Shown: in pieces, positions 37,630 through 46,450 of the stretch | Layout of the letters: each line of letters begins with the position of its first letter | Position numbering within the stretch: position 1 is the stretch's first letter | From: Actinomycetota bacterium | GTDB lineage: Bacteria > Actinomycetota > Acidimicrobiia > IMCC26256 > PALSA-610 | Length of the DNA: 64,000 bases | NCBI GenBank assembly: GCA_003134555.1 | Contig: PLBO01000145.1 | Span: 1 to 64,000, forward strand | Direction of reading: 5' to 3' | Program-made: the position numbers and the translations under genes | Notes under the pieces: model-generated | Databases searched by the model: none | Told to the model about the DNA's origin: nothing | The model's input: the letters and a program-made list of their open reading frames with translations, nothing else

Positions 37630-39069
37630 ATGAAGCATGATCGGGAACTGCCGAAGCGGCGGTTGATCCCGGTGCGCATCGCCGACTGGCAGGAGGTCTA
37701 CGAGGACTTCCCCGCGGAGAAGGTGCGCGTCCAGGGTGGCCGGTGCATGGACTGCGGTATCCCGTTTTGTCACACCGGGTGCCCGCTCGGGAACCTGATT
37801 CCGGAGTGGAACGATCTCGTGTACCGCGACCGTTGGGAAGCAGCCGCCGATCGCCTGCACGCCACGAACAACTTCCCCGAGTTCACCGGAAGGCTGTGCC
37901 CGGCGCCGTGCGAGGCCGCGTGCGTGCTGGGGATCAACGAGCCGGCCGTCGCGATCAAGCAGATCGAGGTCGAGATCTCCGACCGCGCGTGGGAAGACGG
38001 CTACGTGCGGCCGGTGCTGGTCGAGAAGAAGACGGGTGAGCGCGTTGCCGTCGTCGGCAGCGGTCCGGCCGGTTTGGCCGCGGCGCAGCAGCTGACGCGC
38101 GCCGGCCACGACGTCACCGTGTTCGAGCGCGCCGATCGCATCGGTGGTTTGCTGCGCTACGGCATCCCCGAATTCAAGATGGAGAAGCGTCACCTCGACC
38201 GCCGGATCGCGCAGATGGAGGCGGAAGGCACGCAGTTCCAGACGAACGCGAACGTCGGCGAGAACGTACCGGTGGGCGACCTGGAGCAGTTCGACGCAGT
38301 GGTTCTCGCGGGCGGTGCGACCGCGTGGCGCGATCTCCCGGTTCCCGGCCGCGAGCTTCAGGGCGTCTACCAGGCGATGGAGTACCTGCCGTGGGGCAAC
38401 CGCGTGCAACAGGGCGACATCGACGAGGCGCCGATCTCGGCCGACGGCAAACGGGTCGTGATCATCGGTGGCGGCGACACCGGCGCCGACTGCCTCGGCA
38501 CATCGATACGCCAGGGCGCGGCCGAGGTGCACCAGTTCGAGATCCTGCCGCGCCCGCCCGACGAGCGCGTCGAGTCGATGCCGTGGCCGACCTACCCGAT
38601 GATCTATCGCGTGTCGTCCGCGCACGAAGAGGGCGGCGAGCGCGTGTACGCGGTCAACACCGAGTGCTTCCTCGGCGACGACGAGGGCAACCTGCGGGCA
38701 CTGCGGGCACACAAGGTGGAACAGACGACGGTCGACGGCCGCATGACCTTCGAGCGCATCGAGGGCACCGACTTCGAGCTGCCCTGTGAGCTCGTCCTGC
38801 TCGCGATGGGCTTCGTAGGTCCGCAGCAGCCGGGTCTGCTCGAGCAGCTCGGCGTCGACATCAACGAACGCGGCAACGTGTCGCGCGACGACCGCTTCCG
38901 CACGAATCTCCCGAACGTGTTCGTCTGTGGCGACATGGGTCGTGGTCAGAGCCTCATCGTGTGGGCGATCGCCGAGGGACGCTCGTGCGCGGCCGCGGTG
39001 GACGAGCTCCTGATGGGCGAAACCCTGCTCCCCGCCCCGATAACGCCCGAAACCATTCCGATGCGCTGA
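37630..39069 (+). CDS. gltD: Glutamate synthase small subunit
   Basis: GGRCMDCGIPFCHTGCPLGNLIPEWNDLVYR...VAVVGSGPAGLAAAQQLTRAGHDVTVFERADRIGGLLRYGIPEFKMEK; follows gltB. Confidence 0.97.
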   Translation: MKHDRELPKRRLIPVRIADWQEVYEDFPAEKVRVQGGRCMDCGIPFCHTGCPLGNLIPEWNDLVYRDRWEAAADRLHATNNFPEFTGRLCPAPCEAACVLGINEPAVAIKQIEVEISDRAWEDGYVRPVLVEKKTGERVAVVGSGPAGLAAAQQLTRAGHDVTVFERADRIGGLLRYGIPEFKMEKRHLDRRIAQMEAEGTQFQTNANVGENVPVGDLEQFDAVVLAGGATAWRDLPVPGRELQGVYQAMEYLPWGNRVQQGDIDEAPISADGKRVVIIGGGDTGADCLGTSIRQGAAEVHQFEILPRPPDERVESMPWPTYPMIYRVSSAHEEGGERVYAVNTECFLGDDEGNLRALRAHKVEQTTVDGRMTFERIEGTDFELPCELVLLAMGFVGPQQPGLLEQLGVDINERGNVSRDDRFRTNLPNVFVCGDMGRGQSLIVWAIAEGRSCAAAVDELLMGETLLPAPITPETIPMR

Positions 39070-39087
39070 TGGCGCCGATGCGCTGAT
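39058..39087. repeat. Short direct repeat CCGATGCGCTGAT x2 spanning the gltD stop codon
   Basis: Copies at 39058-39070 and 39075-39087; first includes ATG CGC TGA (Met-Arg-stop). Confidence 0.9.
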
Positions 39088-39130
39088 CTGGCGCTGTGAT
39101 TGCGGTTCATCCGCAGGGTTGTGCACCCGT

Positions 39131-39173
39131 CTCGGGCCGTCCGCCTCGGGGGGAGCGTGGCGGACGGCCCGAG
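39131..39173. terminator. Stem-loop terminator downstream of gltBD (convergent region)
   Basis: Perfect 15-bp stem CTCGGGCCGTCCGCC / GGCGGACGGCCCGAG, 13-nt loop. Confidence 0.8.
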
Positions 39174-39282
39174 CAGTGCGTGATCAGCTTGGCGGGCGTG
39201 CGTTTCCGGCGGTCGGCGTCTGTGAGACGGGACGATGAACCCGAGCTTGCAGCTCTCCACTTGGGGCGCTCAGTTGCCGGGG

Positions 39283-39696
39283 TTACGCGCCCTGCGTGAG
39301 CCCTGCGCGCGTCGCGTGCCAAAGGAGCTCTTCGGCGAGCTCGTCGAGCGCGGCGCGGGCCAGATCCAAGAGTTCGCGGCCCTGGTGGCTCTCGGCGGGC
39401 GGCGCCGGCGGCGCGGTCGGCTCGAGCGTCAGGCGCACCTCGTCGGCGCCGGTGGCCACGAGTTGCAGCGTCGCCGCGGTCACGGCCAGGCCGGCGCGAT
39501 TCCACAGCCGGGCCGTGGTCGTCCAGGCCGGTCCGGCCGACGTGAAGCAGACATCGACCTCCGCGGTACCACGGTCGCCGAGGGTCCAGCGGAGCAGGGA
39601 CGCGGGGGTGTCGCGGCGGAGCCGCAGCATCACGTCACCCAGGAGCGCGCCGTCGATCGGCAATGTGCGCGCCATGCTCGTGCGAGCGGGATTCAT
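39283..39696 (-). CDS. Hypothetical protein
   Basis: MNPARTSMARTLPIDGALLGDVMLRLRRDTPASLLRWTLGDRGTAEVDVCF; convergent with gltD. Confidence 0.6.
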   Translation of the reverse strand: MNPARTSMARTLPIDGALLGDVMLRLRRDTPASLLRWTLGDRGTAEVDVCFTSAGPAWTTTARLWNRAGLAVTAATLQLVATGADEVRLTLEPTAPPAPPAESHQGRELLDLARAALDELAEELLWHATRAGLTQGA

Positions 39697-39850
39697 CCCG
39701 TTTCCTCCCCCGGACCCTTTCTCCGTTACCAATGCATCGGCGTCCCCTTCAGCCGACTGAACCCCGCAACTCGTGTGGAAAGCCGCGCGGCGGACGGCGG
39801 GTGAGCGGAGTCCCGGACGGGTGTGTCGGCCCGTCCCGTACGATCCACGA

Positions 39851-41059
39851 ATGTTCGAATGGCCCGAAGAGCTGCAGATGGTGCGCGACGCGGTGCGCCA
39901 ATTCGTCGACAACGAGATCCGCCCGCACCGCGAAGAGCTGGAGCACGGCGACCTCCCTCCCTACGACCTCCTGCGCAAGCTGTACACGACGTTCGGCATG
40001 GACCAGCTCGCCGCCGACAGCTTCGACCGGCGGATCGCGGCCGAGGAAGGCGCGAGCGGCGCCGAGCGCGAGGAGCCGCGCGGTGGCGGCTTCACGCTGA
40101 TGCCGATCATCGAGCTCTGCAAGTGCTCGCCCGGCATGGTCACCGCGTTGGGCGTGTCGGTTGGGCTCACCGCGACCGCGATCAATTCGAAGGGAACGAT
40201 CGCGCAGCGCAAGCGGTGGGCGCGTGATCTCCTGACGCTCCACAAGATCGGCGCGTGGGCGATCACCGAGCCGAATTCCGGGTCGGATGCATTCGGACAG
40301 ATGGCCTCCACCGCGCGGCGCGACGGCGACGAGTACGTGCTCAACGGATCGAAGACGTTCATCACGAACGGCCCGTACGCCGACACGATTGTGTTCATTT
40401 GCAAGCTCGACGAAGGCAACCCGCCCGCCGAGCGGACCGTGCTGCAGTTCGTGCTCGACTCGGGCATGCCCGGACTCGAGCAGACGAAACCGCTGCGCAA
40501 GATGGGCCTGCACTCTTCGCCGACCGGGATGCTCTTCCTCGACGACGTGCGGGCCGGCCGCGACCGTCTGCTGGGCGAGAGCGAAGAGGCCTTTCGCGGT
40601 AGCAGCGGCCGCGAAGCCAGCAAGGCGACGTTCGTCATCGAGCGATCGGGGGTGGCGGCGATGGCGCTCGGCATCATCGAGCGTTGTCTCGAGAAGTGCG
40701 TCGAGTACTCGAAGGAGCGTCAACAATTCGGTCGGCCGATCGGCGACTACCAGCTCATCCAACTGAAGCTCGCCAAGATGGAGGTCGCGCGGCTCAACGT
40801 CGAGAACCTCGTGTTCCGGGTGCTCGAGTCGTCGCAGGCCGGCAAGCCGATGACGCTCTCCGAAGCGTCGGCGATGAAGCTCTACTCGGCGGGCGCGGCC
40901 ACCGAGGTCGCGCTCGAGGCAGTGCAACTGTTCGGGGGCAACGGCTACATGGCCGAGTACGAGGTCGAGCAACTGGCGCGCGACGCCAAGGTGTTGCAGA
41001 TCTACGCCGGCACCGACGAGATCCAGGTCGGTCAGATCGCGCGCGCGTTGCTCGCGTAG
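39851..41059 (+). CDS. Acyl-CoA dehydrogenase
   Basis: WAITEPNSGSDAFGQMASTARRDGDEYVLNGSKTFITNG...YSKERQQFGRPIGDYQLIQLKLA...QLFGGNGYMAEY. Confidence 0.95.
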   Translation: MFEWPEELQMVRDAVRQFVDNEIRPHREELEHGDLPPYDLLRKLYTTFGMDQLAADSFDRRIAAEEGASGAEREEPRGGGFTLMPIIELCKCSPGMVTALGVSVGLTATAINSKGTIAQRKRWARDLLTLHKIGAWAITEPNSGSDAFGQMASTARRDGDEYVLNGSKTFITNGPYADTIVFICKLDEGNPPAERTVLQFVLDSGMPGLEQTKPLRKMGLHSSPTGMLFLDDVRAGRDRLLGESEEAFRGSSGREASKATFVIERSGVAAMALGIIERCLEKCVEYSKERQQFGRPIGDYQLIQLKLAKMEVARLNVENLVFRVLESSQAGKPMTLSEASAMKLYSAGAATEVALEAVQLFGGNGYMAEYEVEQLARDAKVLQIYAGTDEIQVGQIARALLA

Positions 41060-41079
41060 CCGGGTCCGAGGTCGAAGCG

Positions 41080-42066
41080 TTGCCGGTCGAGCCGTCGCCG
41101 TGCGTCTGGGACTTTCCCGAGGTGGATTCCGCGCCCGGGGCCGACGAGATCGTCGCGGTGGGCGCCGACCTCGAGCCGGGCACCTTGCTCGCGGCGTACC
41201 GGCGCGGACTGTTCCCCATGTACGCCGGGCGAATGCTCGCGTGGTGGTCGCCCGACCCGCGCGGGATCATCCCGCTCGACGGCTTCCACCGCAGCCGATC
41301 GCTGCGGCGCGCCATCGGCCGCTTCGAGCTCCGAATGAACACGGTCTTCGTCGACGTGATGCTCGGCTGCGCCGACCCGCGTCGCGCGAACGGCTGGATC
41401 GACGCGGCGTTCGTCGACGCGTACACGCGCTTGCACGAGTTGGGTTGGGCGCACTGCGTCGAGACGTGGCAGGACGGTGTGCTCGTCGGGGGTCTGTACG
41501 GCGTGCGCGTCGGCAGGTTCTTCGCGGGTGAGTCGATGTTCCATCGGGTCACCGACGCGTCGAAGGTCGCGTGCTGGGCGACGGTCGAGCTCTTGAAGCT
41601 CGACGGTGCGACCCTGTTCGACGTGCAATGGACGACGCCGCATCTGCGCTCGCTCGGGGCGGTCGACGTCGGGCGCGCGGAGTATCTGCGGTTGCTAGGT
41701 TCGGCTTCCATGGAACCGGTCCAGATCTTCCACAACCCGTCGTGCAGCAAGTCGCGCGGCGCGCTCAAGATCCTCGAGGAGCGCGGTGTCGACGCGCAGG
41801 TCGTGCGCTATCTCGATCAGCCGCCCGACCGGGCGACGCTCGAGCACATCCTCGACGCGATCACCGACGATCCGATCGCCCTCGTGCGCACCGGCGACGA
41901 CAAGTTCAAGGCGGCGGGTCTCACCAAGACCGACGTGCAGACGCGAGCGCAGGTGATCGAGGTGCTCCTGAAACATCCCGAGATCATGGAGCGGCCCGTC
42001 GTGTTCGTGGGCGACCGAGCGGTGATCGCGCGGCCTTCGGAGAAGGTGCTCGAACTCCTCGATTGA
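41080..42066 (+). CDS. aat: Leucyl/phenylalanyl-tRNA-protein transferase (Aat) fused to ArsC/YfgD-like arsenate reductase family domain
   Basis: TTG start LPVEPSPCVWDFPEVDSAPGADEIVAVGADLEPGTLLAAYRRGLFPMY...WWSPDPRGIIPLD...; in frame, no stop, to MEPVQIFHNPSCSKSRGALKILEERGVDAQVVRYLDQPPDRATLEHIL. Confidence 0.85.
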   Translation: MPVEPSPCVWDFPEVDSAPGADEIVAVGADLEPGTLLAAYRRGLFPMYAGRMLAWWSPDPRGIIPLDGFHRSRSLRRAIGRFELRMNTVFVDVMLGCADPRRANGWIDAAFVDAYTRLHELGWAHCVETWQDGVLVGGLYGVRVGRFFAGESMFHRVTDASKVACWATVELLKLDGATLFDVQWTTPHLRSLGAVDVGRAEYLRLLGSASMEPVQIFHNPSCSKSRGALKILEERGVDAQVVRYLDQPPDRATLEHILDAITDDPIALVRTGDDKFKAAGLTKTDVQTRAQVIEVLLKHPEIMERPVVFVGDRAVIARPSEKVLELLD

Positions 42067-42165
42067 ACGGGCTCAGTCGCTGATGCGCGCCTGCGCGATC
42101 ATCTTCGTCGGCACGCTCGTCGTCGGGCATGTCGATCCTCGCGTCCGAACGGTAACCTGCGACGC

Positions 42166-43416
42166 ATGACGATGCCGACGCCCGAAGACGTGCGCGCCGA
42201 GATCAAGGCGTGGCTCGAAGAGAACTGGAACCCCGATCTGACGGTCGGGGAGTGGTGGGACATCCTCGCCCGTTCGGGCTACGCGGCGCCGACGTTCCCC
42301 GAAGACACGTGGGGCAAGGGATGGACGCGCGACCTCGCGATCGTGGTCAACGAGGCGATCGCGGAGCACGGTGCGATCGGACCGCCCGCGGGCCTCGGAT
42401 ACCTGCTCACCGCGCCGACGATCGTCGCGCACGGCAACGAGCGTCAGAAGGCCGAAGATCTGTTGCGCATCCTCAACGGACAGGACGCGTGGTGTCAGCT
42501 GTTCTCGGAGCCGGGCGCGGGCTCCGATCTCGCGAGCCTTTCCACGAAGGCGGTGAAGGACGGCGACGAGTGGATTGTCACCGGCCAGAAGGTGTGGACG
42601 TCGACCGCCCAGCTCACCAACCTCGGAATGCTCATCGCGCGCACGGCGCCCGACCTTCCGAAGCACAAGGGGATCACCTACTTCAAGTTCGACATGCGCC
42701 AACCGGGCGTCGAGATCCGGCCGCTGCGGGAGATGACGGGGCGCGCCCTGTTCAATGAAGTGTTCATCGACGGCGCGCGCGTGCACGACGACGACATCAT
42801 CGGCGGCATGAACAATGGTTGGGCGGCGGCGAACACCACATTGATGGCCGAACGCGCCGGGCTCGGAACCGGCGGCTCCGGTGCCGCGGGCAACGCGTTC
42901 CCGGGACCGATCGCCGGACAGCTCGAGGCCCGGGCCGGCGATCACGTCGGCAAGGTGCGCACCGGAGGCACCGGCGGAGGCGGGGTCGCGGCCGCGCAAC
43001 GCCTCGTGAAACTCTCGCAAGAGCTCGGCAAGAACACCGATCCGACGATCCGCCAGAAGCTTGCGAAGCTGTACACGATGCAGCAACTCGGCCGGTACTC
43101 GTCGCTACGCGCCAAGTCGCCGAGTCAGCGCACCGGCGGCGAGCCGAACATCGCGAAGCTGATGATGAGCGACCTGCTCCGCCTGCAGCGCGAGGTCGGC
43201 CACGAGATCATCGGTCCCTACGGCATGGTGATGGGAAGCGATACGCCCGGCGGTGGCATGGTGCAAGAGGTCACGCTGTTCTCGCCGGGTCCGTCGATCT
43301 ACGGTGGTACCGACCAGGTGCAGCGCAACATCCTCGGCGAGCGCGTCCTCGGTCTGCCGAAGGAGCCGGGACCCGCGAAGGAAACGCCTTACCGCGAGTT
43401 GCTCGTCAACCGTTGA
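42166..43416 (+). CDS. Acyl-CoA dehydrogenase
   Basis: QLFSEPGAGSDLASLSTKAVKDGDEWIVTGQKVWTSTAQLTNLGMLIART...LFSPGPSIYGGTDQVQRNILGERVLGLPKEP. Confidence 0.95.
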   Translation: MTMPTPEDVRAEIKAWLEENWNPDLTVGEWWDILARSGYAAPTFPEDTWGKGWTRDLAIVVNEAIAEHGAIGPPAGLGYLLTAPTIVAHGNERQKAEDLLRILNGQDAWCQLFSEPGAGSDLASLSTKAVKDGDEWIVTGQKVWTSTAQLTNLGMLIARTAPDLPKHKGITYFKFDMRQPGVEIRPLREMTGRALFNEVFIDGARVHDDDIIGGMNNGWAAANTTLMAERAGLGTGGSGAAGNAFPGPIAGQLEARAGDHVGKVRTGGTGGGGVAAAQRLVKLSQELGKNTDPTIRQKLAKLYTMQQLGRYSSLRAKSPSQRTGGEPNIAKLMMSDLLRLQREVGHEIIGPYGMVMGSDTPGGGMVQEVTLFSPGPSIYGGTDQVQRNILGERVLGLPKEPGPAKETPYRELLVNR

Positions 43417-43428
43417 ACCTCGAGGTGC

Positions 43429-44019
43429 GTGATGCTTGACCAGCTGCTCGCGACGGCAGGGGTCGAGGAACGCATGCGTGCGGGTTCGCGCTTCGGGCTC
43501 TGCGCACTACACGGCGGCCTGGAGCAGGGAACTGCGGAGATCGCCGAAGCGGCCGCGACCGAGTCGGGCGCGTCGTTCTACGCGGTCGTGCAGCCCGACG
43601 ACCTCCGGTGGCACGTGCCCTCTCATCGCTACGACCCCGCGCTCTCCGACGGCCTGCGCGCGTTTCTCGCGAACATCGACATGGTCATCTCGGTGCACGG
43701 TTTCGGTGGTGTGCGCGACGCCGACGACCGCTGGACGACGGCGCTGCTCGGCGGCACGAACCGCGAGCTCGCGACCGAGCTCGCGGGCGCGTTGACCCAG
43801 GCGCTCCCGCAATACCGGTGGATCGCCGATCTCGATTCGATGCCGCGGCATCTGCGCGGCCTGCATCCCGCGAACCCGGTGAACCGCGTTGTGCGGGGCG
43901 GGGTGCAACTCGAGCTCCCGCCGCGCGTGCGTCGGGCGGGCACCGACTACGACGCGTTGGTCACTGCGCTTGCAGCAGTGGCAGGAGATGCGCGACGTCG
44001 TTGTAACGACGCAGGATGA
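43429..44019 (+). CDS. Poly-gamma-glutamate hydrolase family protein
   Basis: FGLCALHGGLEQGTAEIAEAAATESGASFYAVVQPDDLRWHVPSHRYDP...VISVHGFGG. Confidence 0.8.
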   Translation: MMLDQLLATAGVEERMRAGSRFGLCALHGGLEQGTAEIAEAAATESGASFYAVVQPDDLRWHVPSHRYDPALSDGLRAFLANIDMVISVHGFGGVRDADDRWTTALLGGTNRELATELAGALTQALPQYRWIADLDSMPRHLRGLHPANPVNRVVRGGVQLELPPRVRRAGTDYDALVTALAAVAGDARRRCNDAG

Positions 44020-44671
44020 TGCGGTCCTGATCGGCGACGACCTCGCTGATCGACGCGTTGTCGGCGCCCGCGAAGGCGAACCGGCGCGCGCCGGTGACGC
44101 GGTGGAGCAACTGGCCGATCACCCCGCCGTGTGACACCACGACGACGCGCTCGTCCGGGTGCGCGGCGACAATGCGCTGAAAGCCTCGCCAGACCCGCTC
44201 GTCGAATTCCTCGTGCGGCTCGGCGCCGGGTACGACGTCCCAGCGTTCCTCGATGAAGATCCGCTCGAAGATCGGGTCGCGCATGGCCGCGCGCCGCCGG
44301 AACTCGCCTTCCTCCCAATCGCCGAGGAACACCTCTCGCAGATCGGGCTCCTCGACGGGAGTGAGCCCGAGATGCGCCGCCAGCGGTGCCGCGGTCTCGT
44401 GCGTGCGCTGGAGCGACGTGACGTATATGGCCGAGATCGCTTCGTATTGCAAACGTTGCCCGAGGAGCTCGGCCTGTTCCACGCCGGCCGGATCGAGCGG
44501 CGGGTCGCCGTGTCCGTCGCGGGTCGGGAACGGACGGTCGGGGTGCGCGGGGGCGGACTCACCGTGGCGGACGAGCAGCACGGTCGTCGCGCCGGGCGGG
44601 GGCGCGAAGCGATGTTGGCGAAAGCCCTCGGGCGGTATCTCGGGCTCGGAAGTGTTGCCAGGGGCGGTCAC
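43961..44671 (-). CDS. Histidine phosphatase family protein
   Basis: VLLVRHGESAPAHPDRPFPTRDGHGDPPLDPAGVEQAELLGQRL...VTSLQRTHETAAPLA...VVVVSHGGVIGQLLHRV. Confidence 0.92.
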   Translation of the reverse strand: MTAPGNTSEPEIPPEGFRQHRFAPPPGATTVLLVRHGESAPAHPDRPFPTRDGHGDPPLDPAGVEQAELLGQRLQYEAISAIYVTSLQRTHETAAPLAAHLGLTPVEEPDLREVFLGDWEEGEFRRRAAMRDPIFERIFIEERWDVVPGAEPHEEFDERVWRGFQRIVAAHPDERVVVVSHGGVIGQLLHRVTGARRFAFAGADNASISEVVADQDRIILRRYNDVAHLLPLLQAQ

Positions 44672-44705
44672 GATCGCGAAGTTAGCGCCCGGTAGGTTGC
44701 GGCCC

Positions 44706-45425
44706 GTGAGCGAGAGGCGCGTCACCACCATCGGTCGGCACGTCGGTCTCGCGGATGTCGGACCCGACGCCCGGGCCCGCCTCGACGCGTTGGCGCGCAT
44801 CGTGCAGGACGTCTCCGACTTCGACGCCGCGAGCGCACCGATCGACGGGATGGGCCTCTGGATCTTGCGCCGGCTCGAGCTGCGCATCGCGTCCACGCCG
44901 CGGTTTCGCGCGGAGGTGACCGCGCGGACGTGGTGCAGCGGGGTCGGCCCACGATGGGCGGAGCGCACGTCGCAACTGCACGTGAACGACCGGTTGTGCG
45001 TCGAGGCCGTCTCGATCTGGGTGCACACCGATCCCGAGCGCGGGGTGCCCACGCCGTTGCCGCCGGGCTTCGACGCGGTGTGGGGCGCGTCGGCCGCCGG
45101 TCGGAAGGTGTCGGCGCGACTGAGCCACTCCTCGCCGCCGCCCGCCGCGCGCCGCCGCGCCTGGCCGCTGCGCGCGACCGACCTCGACGTCGTCGGCCAC
45201 GTCAACAACGCGGCCTACTGGGCGGCGGTCGAAGACGAGCTCGCGCGCCGCGGTTGTCCCCGCGTCCGGCATGCCGAGATCGAGTTCCGTACGGGACTCG
45301 ATCTCGCGGACGCGGTCGAGATCGCCGTGGCCGACACCGACGACGGCTTCGCGGCGTGGTTCTGTGTCGCCGGTGACGTACGCGCATCGGTCCTCGTAGG
45401 CTGCGAGGCATGCCGCACGATCTGA
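44706..45425 (+). CDS. Acyl-ACP thioesterase-like hotdog protein
   Basis: GTG start; GMGLWILRRLELRIASTPRFRAEVTARTWCSGVGPRWAERTSQL...LRATDLDVVGHVNNAAYWAAVEDELA. Confidence 0.8.
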   Translation: MSERRVTTIGRHVGLADVGPDARARLDALARIVQDVSDFDAASAPIDGMGLWILRRLELRIASTPRFRAEVTARTWCSGVGPRWAERTSQLHVNDRLCVEAVSIWVHTDPERGVPTPLPPGFDAVWGASAAGRKVSARLSHSSPPPAARRRAWPLRATDLDVVGHVNNAAYWAAVEDELARRGCPRVRHAEIEFRTGLDLADAVEIAVADTDDGFAAWFCVAGDVRASVLVGCEACRTI

Positions 45426-46450
45426 AGCTCGGGTACATGATGGGCTACTGGGGCGCGCAGCCGCCCACGGGGGTTCCGGTCGCACTCGCAGAAGCCGAAC
45501 GGCTGGGATTCGACTCGTGCTGGACGGCCGAGGCCTACGGCTCCGACGCGCTGACGCCGCTGGCGTGGTGGGGTGCGCAGACGTCGCGCATCAAGCTCGG
45601 CACTTCGATCTGCCAGATCTCCGCTCGCACCCCGACCGCGATGGCGATGGCCGCGCTGACGCTCGATCACCTCTCGGGCGGTCGGTTCGTGCTCGGTCTG
45701 GGTGCGTCGGGCCCGCAGGTGGCGGAGGGTTGGTACGGCGACGACTACCGCAAGCCGCTCGGCCGAACGCGCGAGTACATCGACATCGTCCGCCAGGTGC
45801 TCGCGCGCGAGGCGCCGGTCGAGCTGGACGGCGAGCACTACCAGCTGCCGTTGCACGGAGGCACCGGACTCGGCAAGCCGCTCAAGTCGATCACGCATCC
45901 TCTGCGCGCCGACCTGCCGATCTACATCGCGGCCGAAGGCCCGAAGAACGTCTCGCTCGCGGCCGAGATCGCCGACGGCTGGCTCCCGATGTTCTATGCA
46001 CCGCGCTCCGACGGTTTCTACCGCGACGCGCTGATCGAAGGCTTTGCGCGTCCGGGCGCACGCCGGACCGCGGAGACGTTCGAGGTGGCGTGCCTCGTTC
46101 CGGTGATCATCGCCGACGACGTCGAGACCGCAGCCGACATGTACCGGCCCGTTCTCGCGCTCTACATCGGCGGGATGGGTGCTCGCGAGGTGAACTTCCA
46201 CAACAACGTATTCGGACGCATGGGCTACGAGGGTGAAGCCAAGCTGATCCAAGACCTCTACCTCGACGGCAAGAAGGCGGAGGCCGCGGCTGCCGTGCCG
46301 ACGCGCCTCGTCGAAGATGTCGCGCTCGTGGGACCGCGCGAGAAGATCCGCGACGACCTCGAGATGTGGCGCGCATCGGCGGTGACGACGATGGTCGTCT
46401 CGGGCGCGACCGAGCAGCTGCGAACGATCGCGGAGCTGGTGCTCGGATGA
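45410..46450 (+). CDS. LLM-class (F420-dependent) oxidoreductase
   Basis: KLGYMMGYWGAQPPTGVPVALAEAERLGFDSCWTAEAYGSDALTPLAWWGAQTSRIKLGTSICQISARTPTAMAMAALTLDHLSGGRFVLGLGASGPQV. Confidence 0.92.
   Translation: MPHDLKLGYMMGYWGAQPPTGVPVALAEAERLGFDSCWTAEAYGSDALTPLAWWGAQTSRIKLGTSICQISARTPTAMAMAALTLDHLSGGRFVLGLGASGPQVAEGWYGDDYRKPLGRTREYIDIVRQVLAREAPVELDGEHYQLPLHGGTGLGKPLKSITHPLRADLPIYIAAEGPKNVSLAAEIADGWLPMFYAPRSDGFYRDALIEGFARPGARRTAETFEVACLVPVIIADDVETAADMYRPVLALYIGGMGAREVNFHNNVFGRMGYEGEAKLIQDLYLDGKKAEAAAAVPTRLVEDVALVGPREKIRDDLEMWRASAVTTMVVSGATEQLRTIAELVLG

Noticed and set aside
39815-39836. GGACGGG-N8-CCCGTCC inverted repeat upstream of the first acyl-CoA dehydrogenase
   Set aside because: A short all-GC stem is common by chance in this composition; no additional support.
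40684-41079. N-terminal extension of the Aat ORF as listed in the ORF track
   Set aside because: This part is out of frame over the acyl-CoA dehydrogenase. The Aat N-terminal consensus begins at the TTG at 41080.
39851-43416. Idea that the two acyl-CoA dehydrogenases are catalytically dead because they lack the MCAD YEGT glutamate
   Set aside because: Both have a Glu at the IVD/LCAD-type position (VIERSG, MAERAG), so loss of activity is not supported.
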